Shown in pieces: positions 6,704 through 16,854 of a stretch of 64,000 nt of DNA (its first letter is position 1; each line of letters opens with the position of its first letter). The position numbers and the translations under genes are program-made. This DNA comes from Pseudonocardia bannensis (GTDB lineage Bacteria > Actinomycetota > Actinomycetes > Mycobacteriales > Pseudonocardiaceae): NCBI RefSeq assembly GCF_012911875.1, contig NZ_JAAXKZ010000012.1, positions 1 to 64,000 on the forward strand, read 5' to 3'. The notes under the pieces were generated by a model that saw nothing but the letters and a program-made list of their open reading frames with translations, did not search any database and had not been told where the DNA came from.

Positions 6704-9559
6704 GTGCTCTCCACGAAACCGGATTCCGAGTCGATCCCCCTGCCGTGCGCCGGCGACGCCGCCCGCGTGCGGACCCGGTTGATCGACCGGGTCGCGTTGG
6801 CCCACGACGCCTCGCACTACCTGTTGACGCCGTCGGCTGTCGTGACGGCACGGGATGCCGGGCACGTCGGTGAGTTGATGCGGGCCTGCGCCGCGCGCGG
6901 CACCCCACTCACCTTCCGCTCCGGCGGCACCAGCCTGTCGGGCCAGGCGGTGACCTCGGGGGTACTGGTGGACACCCGGCGGGACTTCCGCGGCGTGGAG
7001 GTCCGCGACGAGGGACGCCAGGTCTGGGTGCAGCCCGGAGCGACCGTGCGCTCGGCGAACATCCGGCTCGCCCCGTACGGGCGCAAGCTCGGGCCCGATC
7101 CGGCGAGCGAGGGCGCCTGCACCCTCGGCGGTGTGATCGCGAACAACTCCAGCGGGATGGTCTGCGGGACCGAGGCGAACACCTACCGCACGCCGGCCGG
7201 CATGGTGGCGGTACTGCCCAGCGGAACGGTCGTCGACACGGGCGCCGCCGACGCCGACGAGGCGCTGGCGGCCCAGGAGCCCGCGCTCCACGCCGGGCTG
7301 CTGCGGCTGCGCGACCGGGTACGGGCGTCGCCCGAGTCCGTCCGCCGGATCCGGGCACAGTTCTCGATGAAGAACACCATGGGCTACGGGCTCAACTCGT
7401 TCCTCGACTTCGACCGACCGGCCGACCTGCTCGCGCACCTGGTCGTCGGCAGCGAGGGGACGCTCGCCTTCGTGGCCGAGGCCGTGTTCAACACGGTTCC
7501 GGTGAAGCCGCACGCCGCCACCGGCCTGGTCGTCTTCGACTCCCTCGCCGCCGCCACCGACGCCCTCCCGGCGCTGGTGGACAGCGGTGCCGCCACCCTC
7601 GAACTGCTCGACGCCGCATCGCTGCGGGTCGCCGCCGGAGACCAGGTCGCAAGCGCGGCGCTCCGCAGCCTGACCGTCGACCGGCACGCCGCGCTGCTCG
7701 TCGAGTACCAGGAGATGGCGCCGGAGGAGCTCGCGGCGCGCACCCTGCGCGCCGCTCCCCTGCTGGCCGGGCTGCCCGGACTCGCCGGCGAGGCACTGCT
7801 CAGCAACGACGCGCGCGCCCGCGCCGACCTCTGGCACATCCGGAAGGGCCTCTACGCGGCAGTCGCCGGCGCTCGGCCGCGCGGCACGACCGCTCTGCTC
7901 GAGGACGTCGTCGTCCCGGTGCCACGGCTGTCGCACACCTGCACGGAACTCATCCGTCTGTTCGCCGAGCACGGCTACGCCGGCGCCGTCATCTTCGGCC
8001 ACGCCAAGGACGGCAACATCCACTTCATGCTCGACGAGACGTTCGAGCAGCCCGGGGGCCGGACCCGCTACGCCCGGTTCACCGACGAGATGGTGGACCT
8101 GGTCCTGGGTGAGGAGGGCTCGCTCAAGGCCGAGCACGGCACCGGGCGGGTGATGGCCGGTCACGTCCGCCGCCAGTACGGCGACGAGCTCTTCGACGTG
8201 ATGCGCGAGATCAAGCGCCTGTTCGACCCGCACGGGGTGCTCAATCCCGGCGTGGTCCTCAGCGAGGACCCGGAGGCGTACCTGCAGGACATGAAGAGCG
8301 TCCCGCAGACCGATCCCGAGGTCGACCGCTGCGTGGAGTGCGGGTTCCGCGAGCCGGTCTGCCCCAGTCGCGATCTCACCCTCACGCCCCGGCAGCGCAT
8401 CGTCGTCCGCCGCGGGATGGCCGTCGCCCGGGCCACGGGCGATCACGAGACCCTGGCCGCGCTCGACGCCGACTACCGCTACGACGGGGTCGAGACGTGC
8501 GCGGCGGACGGCATGTGCCGGACCGCGTGCCCGGTGCTCATCGACACCGGGAGCCTGGTCCGGCGGCTGCGCGCCGAGGACCGCGGGCCCGTCGTCCAGC
8601 GCGCGGGTTCGCTGGCGGCCGGGCACTGGTCCGGGGTCACCCGGGCGGCGGCGATCGGCCTCGACGCGGCGGGCGCGCTCCCCGCGGCGGCGACGACGGC
8701 GACCCGGCTCGGACGCCGGGTGCTGGGCAGTGAGACCGTGCCCGAGTACCGGCCGGGCCTGCCGCGCGGGGGGCACCGGCGACCGGCGGCGGCCGATCCG
8801 GCCGCGCCTGCCGCGGTCTTCCTGCCCACCTGCACCGGGGCCATGTTCGGACCTGAAGCGGGGGGCGAGGGGAGCACCGCCGCGTTCCTCTCACTGTGCG
8901 CACGGGCCGGGGTGGAACTCGCCGTGCCACCGGATGCCGACCGCCTGTGCTGCGGGACTCCCTGGTCCTCCAAGGGCCTGACCAAGGGCAAGGAACGCAT
9001 GCACGAGCTGGTGCGCGGCTCGGTCTCGTCCCTGGAACGCGGCCGCGGCATCCCCGTCGTGTGCGACGCCTCGTCGTGCACCGAGGGTTTCCGCACCACG
9101 CTCGGGGCCGGCGGCGTCGAGGTCGTCGACGCCGTCACGTTCGTCCGCCGCGAGGTGCTACCGCGTCTGCAGGTGCACCGCCGCTGGCCCTCGCTCGCGC
9201 TGCACCCGACGTGCTCCTCGGTCCAGCTCGGCATCGACGCCGACCTGCGCGCGATCGCCGACGTCGTCGCCGACGTCGTCGTCGTTCCGGTGGCCTGGGG
9301 CTGCTGCGGCTTCGCCGGGGACCGCGGGCTGCTGCATCCCGAGCTCACCGCCTCCGCGACCGCCGCGGAGGCCGCCGAGGTCCGTGCAGCCGCGCCGGCC
9401 GTCCTCGCCTCGTGCAACCGCACCTGCGAGATCGGGATGACCCGGGCCGTCGGCCGGCCGTACCACCATGTGCTCGAGCTCCTCGACGCCGCGACGACGC
9501 CCGGAGAGCCGCTCCCCTGCGCGATGTGGCCCGCGCCCGAGCAGCCGAACCGCTGCTGA
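6704..9559 (+). CDS. FAD-linked oxidase fused to Fe-S/CCG domains (D-lactate/D-2-hydroxyglutarate dehydrogenase-like)
   Basis: A 951-aa fusion. The N-terminal half is a GlcD-like FAD_binding_4 domain (FRSGGTSLSGQ near residue 70-80; CTLGGVIANNSSGM near 145) and a vanillyl-alcohol-oxidase C-terminal domain (HAKDGNIHFML, EHGTGRVM). The C-terminal half has two cysteine clusters for [4Fe-4S] centres (CVECGFREPVCP near 543; CAADGMCRTACP near 599) and two CCG repeats (PTCTGAMFG/CCGTPW near 706-750; HPTCSSVQLG/CCGFAG near 834-870). Such proteins oxidise D-2-hydroxyacids and pass electrons to the quinone pool. GTG 6704 follows GAGAGGGAAAG. It appears monocistronic. Confidence 0.88.
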   Translation: MLSTKPDSESIPLPCAGDAARVRTRLIDRVALAHDASHYLLTPSAVVTARDAGHVGELMRACAARGTPLTFRSGGTSLSGQAVTSGVLVDTRRDFRGVEVRDEGRQVWVQPGATVRSANIRLAPYGRKLGPDPASEGACTLGGVIANNSSGMVCGTEANTYRTPAGMVAVLPSGTVVDTGAADADEALAAQEPALHAGLLRLRDRVRASPESVRRIRAQFSMKNTMGYGLNSFLDFDRPADLLAHLVVGSEGTLAFVAEAVFNTVPVKPHAATGLVVFDSLAAATDALPALVDSGAATLELLDAASLRVAAGDQVASAALRSLTVDRHAALLVEYQEMAPEELAARTLRAAPLLAGLPGLAGEALLSNDARARADLWHIRKGLYAAVAGARPRGTTALLEDVVVPVPRLSHTCTELIRLFAEHGYAGAVIFGHAKDGNIHFMLDETFEQPGGRTRYARFTDEMVDLVLGEEGSLKAEHGTGRVMAGHVRRQYGDELFDVMREIKRLFDPHGVLNPGVVLSEDPEAYLQDMKSVPQTDPEVDRCVECGFREPVCPSRDLTLTPRQRIVVRRGMAVARATGDHETLAALDADYRYDGVETCAADGMCRTACPVLIDTGSLVRRLRAEDRGPVVQRAGSLAAGHWSGVTRAAAIGLDAAGALPAAATTATRLGRRVLGSETVPEYRPGLPRGGHRRPAAADPAAPAAVFLPTCTGAMFGPEAGGEGSTAAFLSLCARAGVELAVPPDADRLCCGTPWSSKGLTKGKERMHELVRGSVSSLERGRGIPVVCDASSCTEGFRTTLGAGGVEVVDAVTFVRREVLPRLQVHRRWPSLALHPTCSSVQLGIDADLRAIADVVADVVVVPVAWGCCGFAGDRGLLHPELTASATAAEAAEVRAAAPAVLASCNRTCEIGMTRAVGRPYHHVLELLDAATTPGEPLPCAMWPAPEQPNRC

Positions 9560-9608
9560 GGGTCGACCTGGAGAACACAGCCCTCGGACCGGGCTCCGGG
9601 TCGACGTC

Positions 9609-11789
<2,181 letters not shown>

Positions 11790-12851
11790 TCAGCCGAGGG
11801 CTTCGGCAGCTTCCCGGAGTCGGCGGACGCCGAGGGTTTCCAGGCCGGGCAGCGACTCGGCAAGTGACCGGATGGTGCCGAGCCTGATGCGCGGAGGGTC
11901 GTCGGCCAGCGCGGTGGTGGCGATGCGGGACCACTGTTCGCTGATGGCGGTGTACGCGTCTGCCGCAGGGGAGGCGGTCGCCCCGAGGCCGCGGGTGAGG
12001 TCGGTGAGGAACTCGGCCTGGAGGCGGCGGAACAGGCTGCCGCCGGTGCCGGCCTTCTCGATGAACACCGCGAGGGTCCGAAGCGCCTGGTCCAGGGTGG
12101 CGTCGTCGAAGGCATCAGGCCAGCGCTGCAGGTCGTCGACGAAGATCTGGACGCCGGCGAGACCGGAGCCGTGCACCGTCTCGACGTCCGCCCCCGCGGT
12201 GACGGCGGGTCCGCCGTTCTGGTCGAGCATCGCGTTCGCCGCGGCCGCGCAGGCCTCGGCGGCCGTGGCCTGCAGCGGGGGGAGCTGATCGGGGAAGCGC
12301 ATCGGGTAACAGGTGTGCCGGGTGGGCATCGGGAACGACGTGGACGACCGTGCACGAGCGAGGTCGGCGTGGGTGATGGTCTGCGGATCGGAGCGGTCGT
12401 TGTCGACAACGGTCACGGTGTGCGCGGGGTCGTCGTAGCCGATGACCACGATGTCGTGCCGGCTCATACGCATCCGGACGTTGAGATAGGGCAGCTCGCG
12501 CATGTCGGCCCAGCACAGCAGGGGCCGGCCGGCGTCGAGTTCGTCGCGGACCCAGCTCCAGCCCTCGGCAGGGTCGTCGGTGGCACGGACCTCGACCCGG
12601 ATACCGAGGCGGGCGCACAACTGGGTGGTGAGCTCGGGCCCACGGCCGACGAGGTAGAACGGCGAGCCGAGCCCTGGAGCCCGGAGGTAGCTGAATCCCA
12701 GGGCGCCGCTGAGGCCGAAGACCATGCCTTCACCGAGTGGGACGTCGTCGTAGTGCAACTGGGCCCAGTCCAGCAGGTCACGCATGGCGCCGGAGCCGCA
12801 GTGGCCGGCGAGCTGGTGGGGGTAGGGCTCGACGTGGGCGCGGTCAGCCAT
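11790..12851 (-). CDS. BtrH-N/DUF4872 domain protein
   Basis: A 353-aa protein with a BtrH N-terminal (C39-peptidase-like) domain and a DUF4872 C-terminal region. The presumed nucleophile lies in GHCGSGAMRDLL (Cys18) and a downstream His in MSRHDIVVIGYDD, as in BtrH, the acyltransferase that moves gamma-L-Glu-GABA from carrier protein to aminoglycoside in butirosin synthesis. The C-terminal half is helical. Its ATG overlaps the TGA of the upstream thioesterase by 8 nt, so the two are translationally coupled. No carrier protein or aminoglycoside gene is nearby, so the acyl donor and acceptor are unknown. Confidence 0.75.
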   Translation of the reverse strand: MADRAHVEPYPHQLAGHCGSGAMRDLLDWAQLHYDDVPLGEGMVFGLSGALGFSYLRAPGLGSPFYLVGRGPELTTQLCARLGIRVEVRATDDPAEGWSWVRDELDAGRPLLCWADMRELPYLNVRMRMSRHDIVVIGYDDPAHTVTVVDNDRSDPQTITHADLARARSSTSFPMPTRHTCYPMRFPDQLPPLQATAAEACAAAANAMLDQNGGPAVTAGADVETVHGSGLAGVQIFVDDLQRWPDAFDDATLDQALRTLAVFIEKAGTGGSLFRRLQAEFLTDLTRGLGATASPAADAYTAISEQWSRIATTALADDPPRIRLGTIRSLAESLPGLETLGVRRLREAAEALG

Positions 12852-13359
12852 GGGTGGTCTCCGGTCTCCGGGTCGGGCTCGTGGGGTTGCCGATGGCGGA
12901 GAGGCCGGGGTGCAGGGCCATCGCGCCGTAGCGTTCGAAGTGCGCGAGCTGCACGACGACGAACGTGGCCCGGGCGGTGAACCGGATCGGGCCGTCCGGC
13001 GCGGCGCCCTCGGCGATCATGTGGAGCTTGCGGCCGTCCCGACTGTCCAGACGCGCGGTGATCCGGTGGGTCTGGTGCAACGGGACGGGCGCGAGGTAGT
13101 CGACCTGAAGGCTGCGGGTCACCGCCGGCTCACCGACGACGTAGAGCACGAAGCCGAACAGATCGTCACAGGCGGCAGCCACGGCGCCGCCGTGGGTCAG
13201 GCCGGGGGCGCCGATGTGCCGCTCGTCGAAGGTCACATCGGTGACGACGGCGTCGCCGGCACGCACCACCTCAAGATGGATTCCGGCCGGATTGTCCGGA
13301 CCGCAGCCGAGGCAGTGCGGGCTGTGCGATGGCAGCGGGACCTGCTCGGGGCCGGTCAT
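12844..13359 (-). CDS. PaaI-family hotdog thioesterase
   Basis: A 171-aa hotdog-fold protein with the PaaI/YbgC-like helix motif GLTHGGAVAAACDDLFG. It opens with a small Cys-containing segment (HCLGCGPDNPAGIHL) common in acyl-CoA thioesterases of this group. It would hydrolyse an acyl-CoA or acyl-carrier thioester. It is the first gene of a two-gene operon with the BtrH-like protein, divergent from a TetR regulator. Confidence 0.85.
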   Translation of the reverse strand: MTGPEQVPLPSHSPHCLGCGPDNPAGIHLEVVRAGDAVVTDVTFDERHIGAPGLTHGGAVAAACDDLFGFVLYVVGEPAVTRSLQVDYLAPVPLHQTHRITARLDSRDGRKLHMIAEGAAPDGPIRFTARATFVVVQLAHFERYGAMALHPGLSAIGNPTSPTRRPETTHG

Positions 13360-13423
13360 CGTCGACCCGGGCGAGATGGCATCGGTGGGCGCTCCTGGAC
13401 TCGGCTTCGCTACGCGTCAGTTT

Positions 13424-13451
13424 GCTTGACAAGCATGGCGGTCGTGTCAAG
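13424..13451. promoter_or_regulatory. TetR operator/promoter
   Basis: CTTGACA (13425-13431) and its exact inverted copy TGTCAAG (13445-13451) are separated by 13 nt; the left arm is also the centre of GCTTGACAAGC. The TTGACA (13426-13431) doubles as a good -35 hexamer for the TetR gene. It lies 9 nt before the TetR GTG and about 65 nt from the divergent thioesterase start, so one dimer site could control both. Confidence 0.6.
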
Positions 13452-13460
13452 ATCTGAGGT

Positions 13461-14084
13461 GTGACCGAGCGTCGACCGCGTTTCCCGGGTGCCGCGCGGT
13501 CGCTACTGCGTGATGCGGTACTCGACGCCGCGGGCCGCACCGTGCTCGAGGTCGGTTGGCAGGCGGCCCGGATGGCCGATATCGCTGCCGCGGTCGGGGT
13601 GAGCCGGCAGACGCTCTACGCGGAGTTCGGGTCGAAACAGGCGCTGATGCAGGCACTGGTGGTGCGCGAGGCACAGCGGCTGGTGGAGGCGCTCGGCGCC
13701 GTGCTGCAGGATCACCCGGATGACGCCGGCGCGGCGGTGCGCGCAGGCTGCGAGTTCGTGTTGCGCCGGTCGCGCGCGGACGACCTGGTGAAGACGATCG
13801 TGTCCGGTCCGGATGAGACGGAGCTCCTGCCGTTGGTGACCACCGAGGCCGCTCCGATCGTGGGGTTGATCTCGCGGGCGTTCACCGACCACTTCGGTCG
13901 ATGCCGGCCCGGCACCGAACAGCGCCGCGCCGAACTCGTGGGTGACACGCTCGCGCGGCTGATCATCACGCATGTGCTGCTCCCCGACCATGCGGTGGAG
14001 TTCGCGGCCGAGGGCATCGCCGAGGTCCTGGGCTCGTACCTGCGTGAGATGACCGCGGATGCGGGCCGCCCCCGGGAGACGTGA
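13461..14084 (+). CDS. TetR/AcrR-family regulator
   Basis: A 207-aa repressor with an N-terminal helix-turn-helix (residues about 15-62; MADIAAAVGVSRQTLYAEFG) and a ligand domain of usual length. It is divergent from the thioesterase-BtrH operon over a 101-bp gap carrying a palindrome, the usual layout of local autoregulation. The GAGG is only 1 nt from the GTG, so translation may be leaderless. The ligand is possibly an acyl-CoA or the product of the neighbouring enzymes (inference). Confidence 0.85.
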   Translation: MTERRPRFPGAARSLLRDAVLDAAGRTVLEVGWQAARMADIAAAVGVSRQTLYAEFGSKQALMQALVVREAQRLVEALGAVLQDHPDDAGAAVRAGCEFVLRRSRADDLVKTIVSGPDETELLPLVTTEAAPIVGLISRAFTDHFGRCRPGTEQRRAELVGDTLARLIITHVLLPDHAVEFAAEGIAEVLGSYLREMTADAGRPRET

Positions 14085-14098
14085 TCCGAGCCGGCGGG

Positions 14099-14962
14099 TC
14101 AGTCGGCCTCGACCGATCCTGTGAGCCGCAGCCGACGCTGGGCCCGCTGGTAGAAGGTGGTGCGCCCCAGCCGGACCACGCGCGCGGCGGCGGGCAGCAG
14201 GGTGAGGTCGACGACGTCGCCGGGAAGCACGTGCCCGACCACCCTGCCGTCCGCCTCCACGGCGATCGCGCCGCTGGTGGGCAGGACCTCGAGGGCCAGC
14301 TTCTCTCCCCCGGAGAGGAACAGCGCCCGGTTGAACACCGAGTGCGGGGCCACCGGGACCACGAGCAGGCCCTCTGCGCTGGGCGAGACGATCGGGCCGC
14401 CGGCGGAGAAGCTGTAGGCCGTCGAGCCCGTCGGGGTGGCCACCACGACGGCGTCGGCGGCGTAACGCACGAAGGGGTGGCCCTCGACCTGCACCTCCAC
14501 CGCTGCGGTGCTGCCCCGGCCGGGGATCCGGACCAGCGCGATGTCGTTGAAGGCCGTGGTGTCCTCGCCGGCCAGCGTCGCGCGTACCCCGGACCGCGCC
14601 TCGACGGTGAAGCGGCGCTCGTCGATGGCGGTGAGCGCGCCGGCCAGTTCCGGGACGTCGATCTCGGCCAGGAACCCCAGCCGCCCGAGGTTCACCCCGA
14701 GAACCGGGGCGGGGCAGCCGCGCACCAGGCGCATCGAGCGCAGCATGGTGCCGTCCCCGCCGAGGCTGACGACGACGTCGGATCGCCGGGCCAGGTGCCG
14801 CTGCTCGACCGCGGCGGCGGGGGCGCCGATGCGTTCGATCTCGACCTCCAGGCCGAGGACGGCGACCTCGCGGGCCCGGGCCCACTCGGTGATCGTCCGC
14901 ACTGCCGTGCGACAGTCCCGGCCCGGGTGCAGCACCAGGCCCACAGCGTTGATCATTCCCAC
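14099..14962 (-). CDS. nadK: NAD kinase
   Basis: A 287-aa ATP-NAD kinase: GGDGT at residues 68-72, the NLGRLGFLAEI segment, the conserved ND of FNDIAL, and ATPTGSTAYSFSAGGP. It phosphorylates NAD+ to NADP+. GTG 14962 has GGAGGAG 6 nt upstream; ATG 14956 is the alternative. In most actinobacteria the main nadK sits beside recN and rRNA-methylase genes; this copy stands alone and may be a second isozyme. A stable hairpin precedes it. Confidence 0.9.
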   Translation of the reverse strand: MGMINAVGLVLHPGRDCRTAVRTITEWARAREVAVLGLEVEIERIGAPAAAVEQRHLARRSDVVVSLGGDGTMLRSMRLVRGCPAPVLGVNLGRLGFLAEIDVPELAGALTAIDERRFTVEARSGVRATLAGEDTTAFNDIALVRIPGRGSTAAVEVQVEGHPFVRYAADAVVVATPTGSTAYSFSAGGPIVSPSAEGLLVVPVAPHSVFNRALFLSGGEKLALEVLPTSGAIAVEADGRVVGHVLPGDVVDLTLLPAAARVVRLGRTTFYQRAQRRLRLTGSVEAD

Positions 14963-14983
14963 GGTCGGCTCCTCCCGCGCGCC

Positions 14984-15015
14984 GTCCGGCGCCCTTCGCG
15001 AGCGAAGGGCCGGAC
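14984..15015. terminator. hairpin between FAH gene and nadK
   Basis: GCCCTTCGC (14991-14999) and GCGAAGGGC (15002-15010) pair perfectly around a 2-nt loop; GTCCG and CGGAC extend the stem beyond a GC bulge. It lies 22-53 nt before the nadK start, in the same direction as the flanking genes, so it could end the FAH transcript or act in the nadK leader. There is no T-tract. Confidence 0.5.
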
Positions 15016-15144
15016 CGCGTTCGAGCACTGCCCGTCCAGGCCGTCAACCCCTCTGAGCAGGCCCTCCCACCTACCATGATGCGTGGCACAGCGACCGGTA
15101 GCAGGACGGGCGCCGGGCCGGCAGCGCGGGCCGCGGCCTGCTCG

Positions 15145-15996
15145 CTAACCGCCCTTGACCACCTGCCGCTGGCGGCCGAGCCGATCGATCTCCAGCTCCA
15201 CGACGTCGCCTGTCGCCAGGTACGGGAACGCCCCGGACAGCGCGACCCCCTCCGGCGTCCCCGTGTTGATCAGGTCCCCGGGCTCGAGGACCATGTACTG
15301 GGACAGTTCCCACACGATGCGCGCCACGTCGAAGATCATGTCCGCAGTGCTGGACGACTGGCGCGGGCTGCCGTTGACCCAGGACCGCAGCCCGAGCGAT
15401 TGGACGTCGCCGACGTCGGCGGCCGGTACCAGCCAGGGGCCGAGCGGGTTGAAGGTCTCGCAGCTCTTCCCCTTGGACCACTGCCCGCCGGAGTGCTCGA
15501 TCTGGAAGGCGCGCTCGGACACGTCGTTGGCGACGGCGTAGCCGGCGATGTGCCCGGCCGCGTCGGCCGGTGAGTCGAGGTACGCGGTCCGCCGGCCGAT
15601 CACCACGGCGAGTTCGACCTCCCAGTCGACCTTCGTGGCACCCCGGGGCACGAGCACGTCGTCGTCGGGGCCGACCACCGTGTTCGGGTGCTTGAAGAAG
15701 ATCACCGGCGCTGCCGGTGGCAGGGCGCCGGTCTCGGCGGCGTGCGCGGCGTAGTTCATGCCGATGCAGATCACCGCGCCCGGCCGCGCGATCGGGGCGC
15801 CGGTCCGCAGGCCCTCGGCGTCCAGGCGCGGCAACCGCCCGGCGGCGAGAGCATCGCGGGCGCGCTCGATCCCGTCGTCCGCGAGGAACGCGCCGTTGAT
15901 GTCGTCGGTGAGCGAGCTCAGGTCGTGGAACCCACCCTCGCTGTCGCGCACCACCGGACGCTCGTGGCCCAGCGGCCCCAGCCTCAGCAGTTCCAC
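15145..15996 (-). CDS. fumarylacetoacetate hydrolase family protein
   Basis: A 283-aa FAH-superfamily enzyme (C-C bond hydrolase, hydratase or decarboxylase for 2-oxo acids from aromatic-ring cleavage). Metal-site features include ICIGMNYAAHA, VDWEVELAVVIG and NDVSERAFQ, plus GDLINTGTPEGV near the C-terminus. GTG 15996 follows GAGGGAG. It is transcribed with the upstream FadR-type regulator (22-bp gap) and is divergent from the monooxygenase-RidA-HIT operon, pointing to a late step of the same pathway. Confidence 0.85.
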   Translation of the reverse strand: MELLRLGPLGHERPVVRDSEGGFHDLSSLTDDINGAFLADDGIERARDALAAGRLPRLDAEGLRTGAPIARPGAVICIGMNYAAHAAETGALPPAAPVIFFKHPNTVVGPDDDVLVPRGATKVDWEVELAVVIGRRTAYLDSPADAAGHIAGYAVANDVSERAFQIEHSGGQWSKGKSCETFNPLGPWLVPAADVGDVQSLGLRSWVNGSPRQSSSTADMIFDVARIVWELSQYMVLEPGDLINTGTPEGVALSGAFPYLATGDVVELEIDRLGRQRQVVKGG

Positions 15997-16018
15997 TCTG
16001 CACTCCCTCGTTCGTCGG

Positions 16019-16708
16019 TCATGTCGCCCTACCCGGGGCGGGGGGCGGTGGCGGCATCTGGTGGTCCTCCAGCAGGGTCGAGACCCGGCTGCTCGTCGCC
16101 TCGAGGTGACGGCGGACGAGGTCCTCGAGCTCGTCGGCGGCGCGCGCGCGGACCAGCCGGACGATGTCCTCGTGGTCCCGCCGGGCGCGCTCGCCGAAGT
16201 CGGCGTCGAAAGCCAGTCCGAGGCGCACGTACGGCTCGGACTGCACGCGAAGCGTGCGCACCAGCGCCTCCAGCCGCGGCCGCCGGCTGCCGGCGACCAG
16301 GCACATGTGAAAGGCCTCGTGCTTCACCGACCAGTCCACGCCGGACCTCGCCTCGGTCAGCGCCCGGCCGGCGGCTTCGAGCCGGTCGAGGAATGCTTCG
16401 TCCGCCCCGGTACAGGCCAGGCGCGCGGCGAGTGACTCCAACGGCATCCGGATCTCGTAGATCTCCAGCAGCTCGGCCAGGGAGGGCCGGAAGACGTGCG
16501 CGGTGTGGTTCCCGTCTTTGATCAGCAATCCCTCGGCGACGAGCCGGCTGACGGCCTCACGCACCGGCGTCCGGCTGACCCCCAGCCGCTCGGCCACGTC
16601 CTGCTCCCGCACCGGTGAGCCGCCCGGAAGGCGCCCGCCCAGGATCTCCTCGCGCAACGCGGTGGCGACCTGCCCGGCCGCACCGCCCGCATCCCGCCCG
16701 CGCCTCAT
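16019..16708 (-). CDS. GntR/FadR-family regulator of the catabolic locus
   Basis: A 229-aa protein with an N-terminal winged helix (residues about 12-75; AERLGVSRTPVREAVSRL) and an FCD ligand domain (about 90-215; HEAFHMCLVAGSRRP). ATG 16708 is preferred because GAGGGGG stands 6 nt upstream, although the frame opens at ATG 16744. A perfect palindrome (16738-16749) lies just upstream between this gene and the divergent monooxygenase, the expected place for its operator. It probably controls both directions. Confidence 0.88.
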   Translation of the reverse strand: MRRGRDAGGAAGQVATALREEILGGRLPGGSPVREQDVAERLGVSRTPVREAVSRLVAEGLLIKDGNHTAHVFRPSLAELLEIYEIRMPLESLAARLACTGADEAFLDRLEAAGRALTEARSGVDWSVKHEAFHMCLVAGSRRPRLEALVRTLRVQSEPYVRLGLAFDADFGERARRDHEDIVRLVRARAADELEDLVRRHLEATSSRVSTLLEDHQMPPPPPAPGRAT

Positions 16709-16737
16709 CCCGGCCCCCTCGTCGAATTGCACACTAC

Positions 16738-16749
16738 ATTGCATGCAAT
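16738..16749. promoter_or_regulatory. candidate GntR operator ATTGCATGCAAT
   Basis: A perfect 12-bp palindrome in the GntR/monooxygenase intergenic region, 30 nt from the GntR ATG. FCD-type GntR sites are commonly short A/T-flanked palindromes of this form. The 10-bp core TTGCATGCAA occurs again at 33556-33565. Confidence 0.6.
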
Positions 16750-16854
16750 TGTGGGGGAAGGCGTGTTAACGGAGTGCTCACGCCGTTCTGGGAGCGTCCG
16801 CCCCGGCGCCGGGTTCCGAACGTCGATGGTCCGGCTGGGCAGGAGGTGGCCGAC

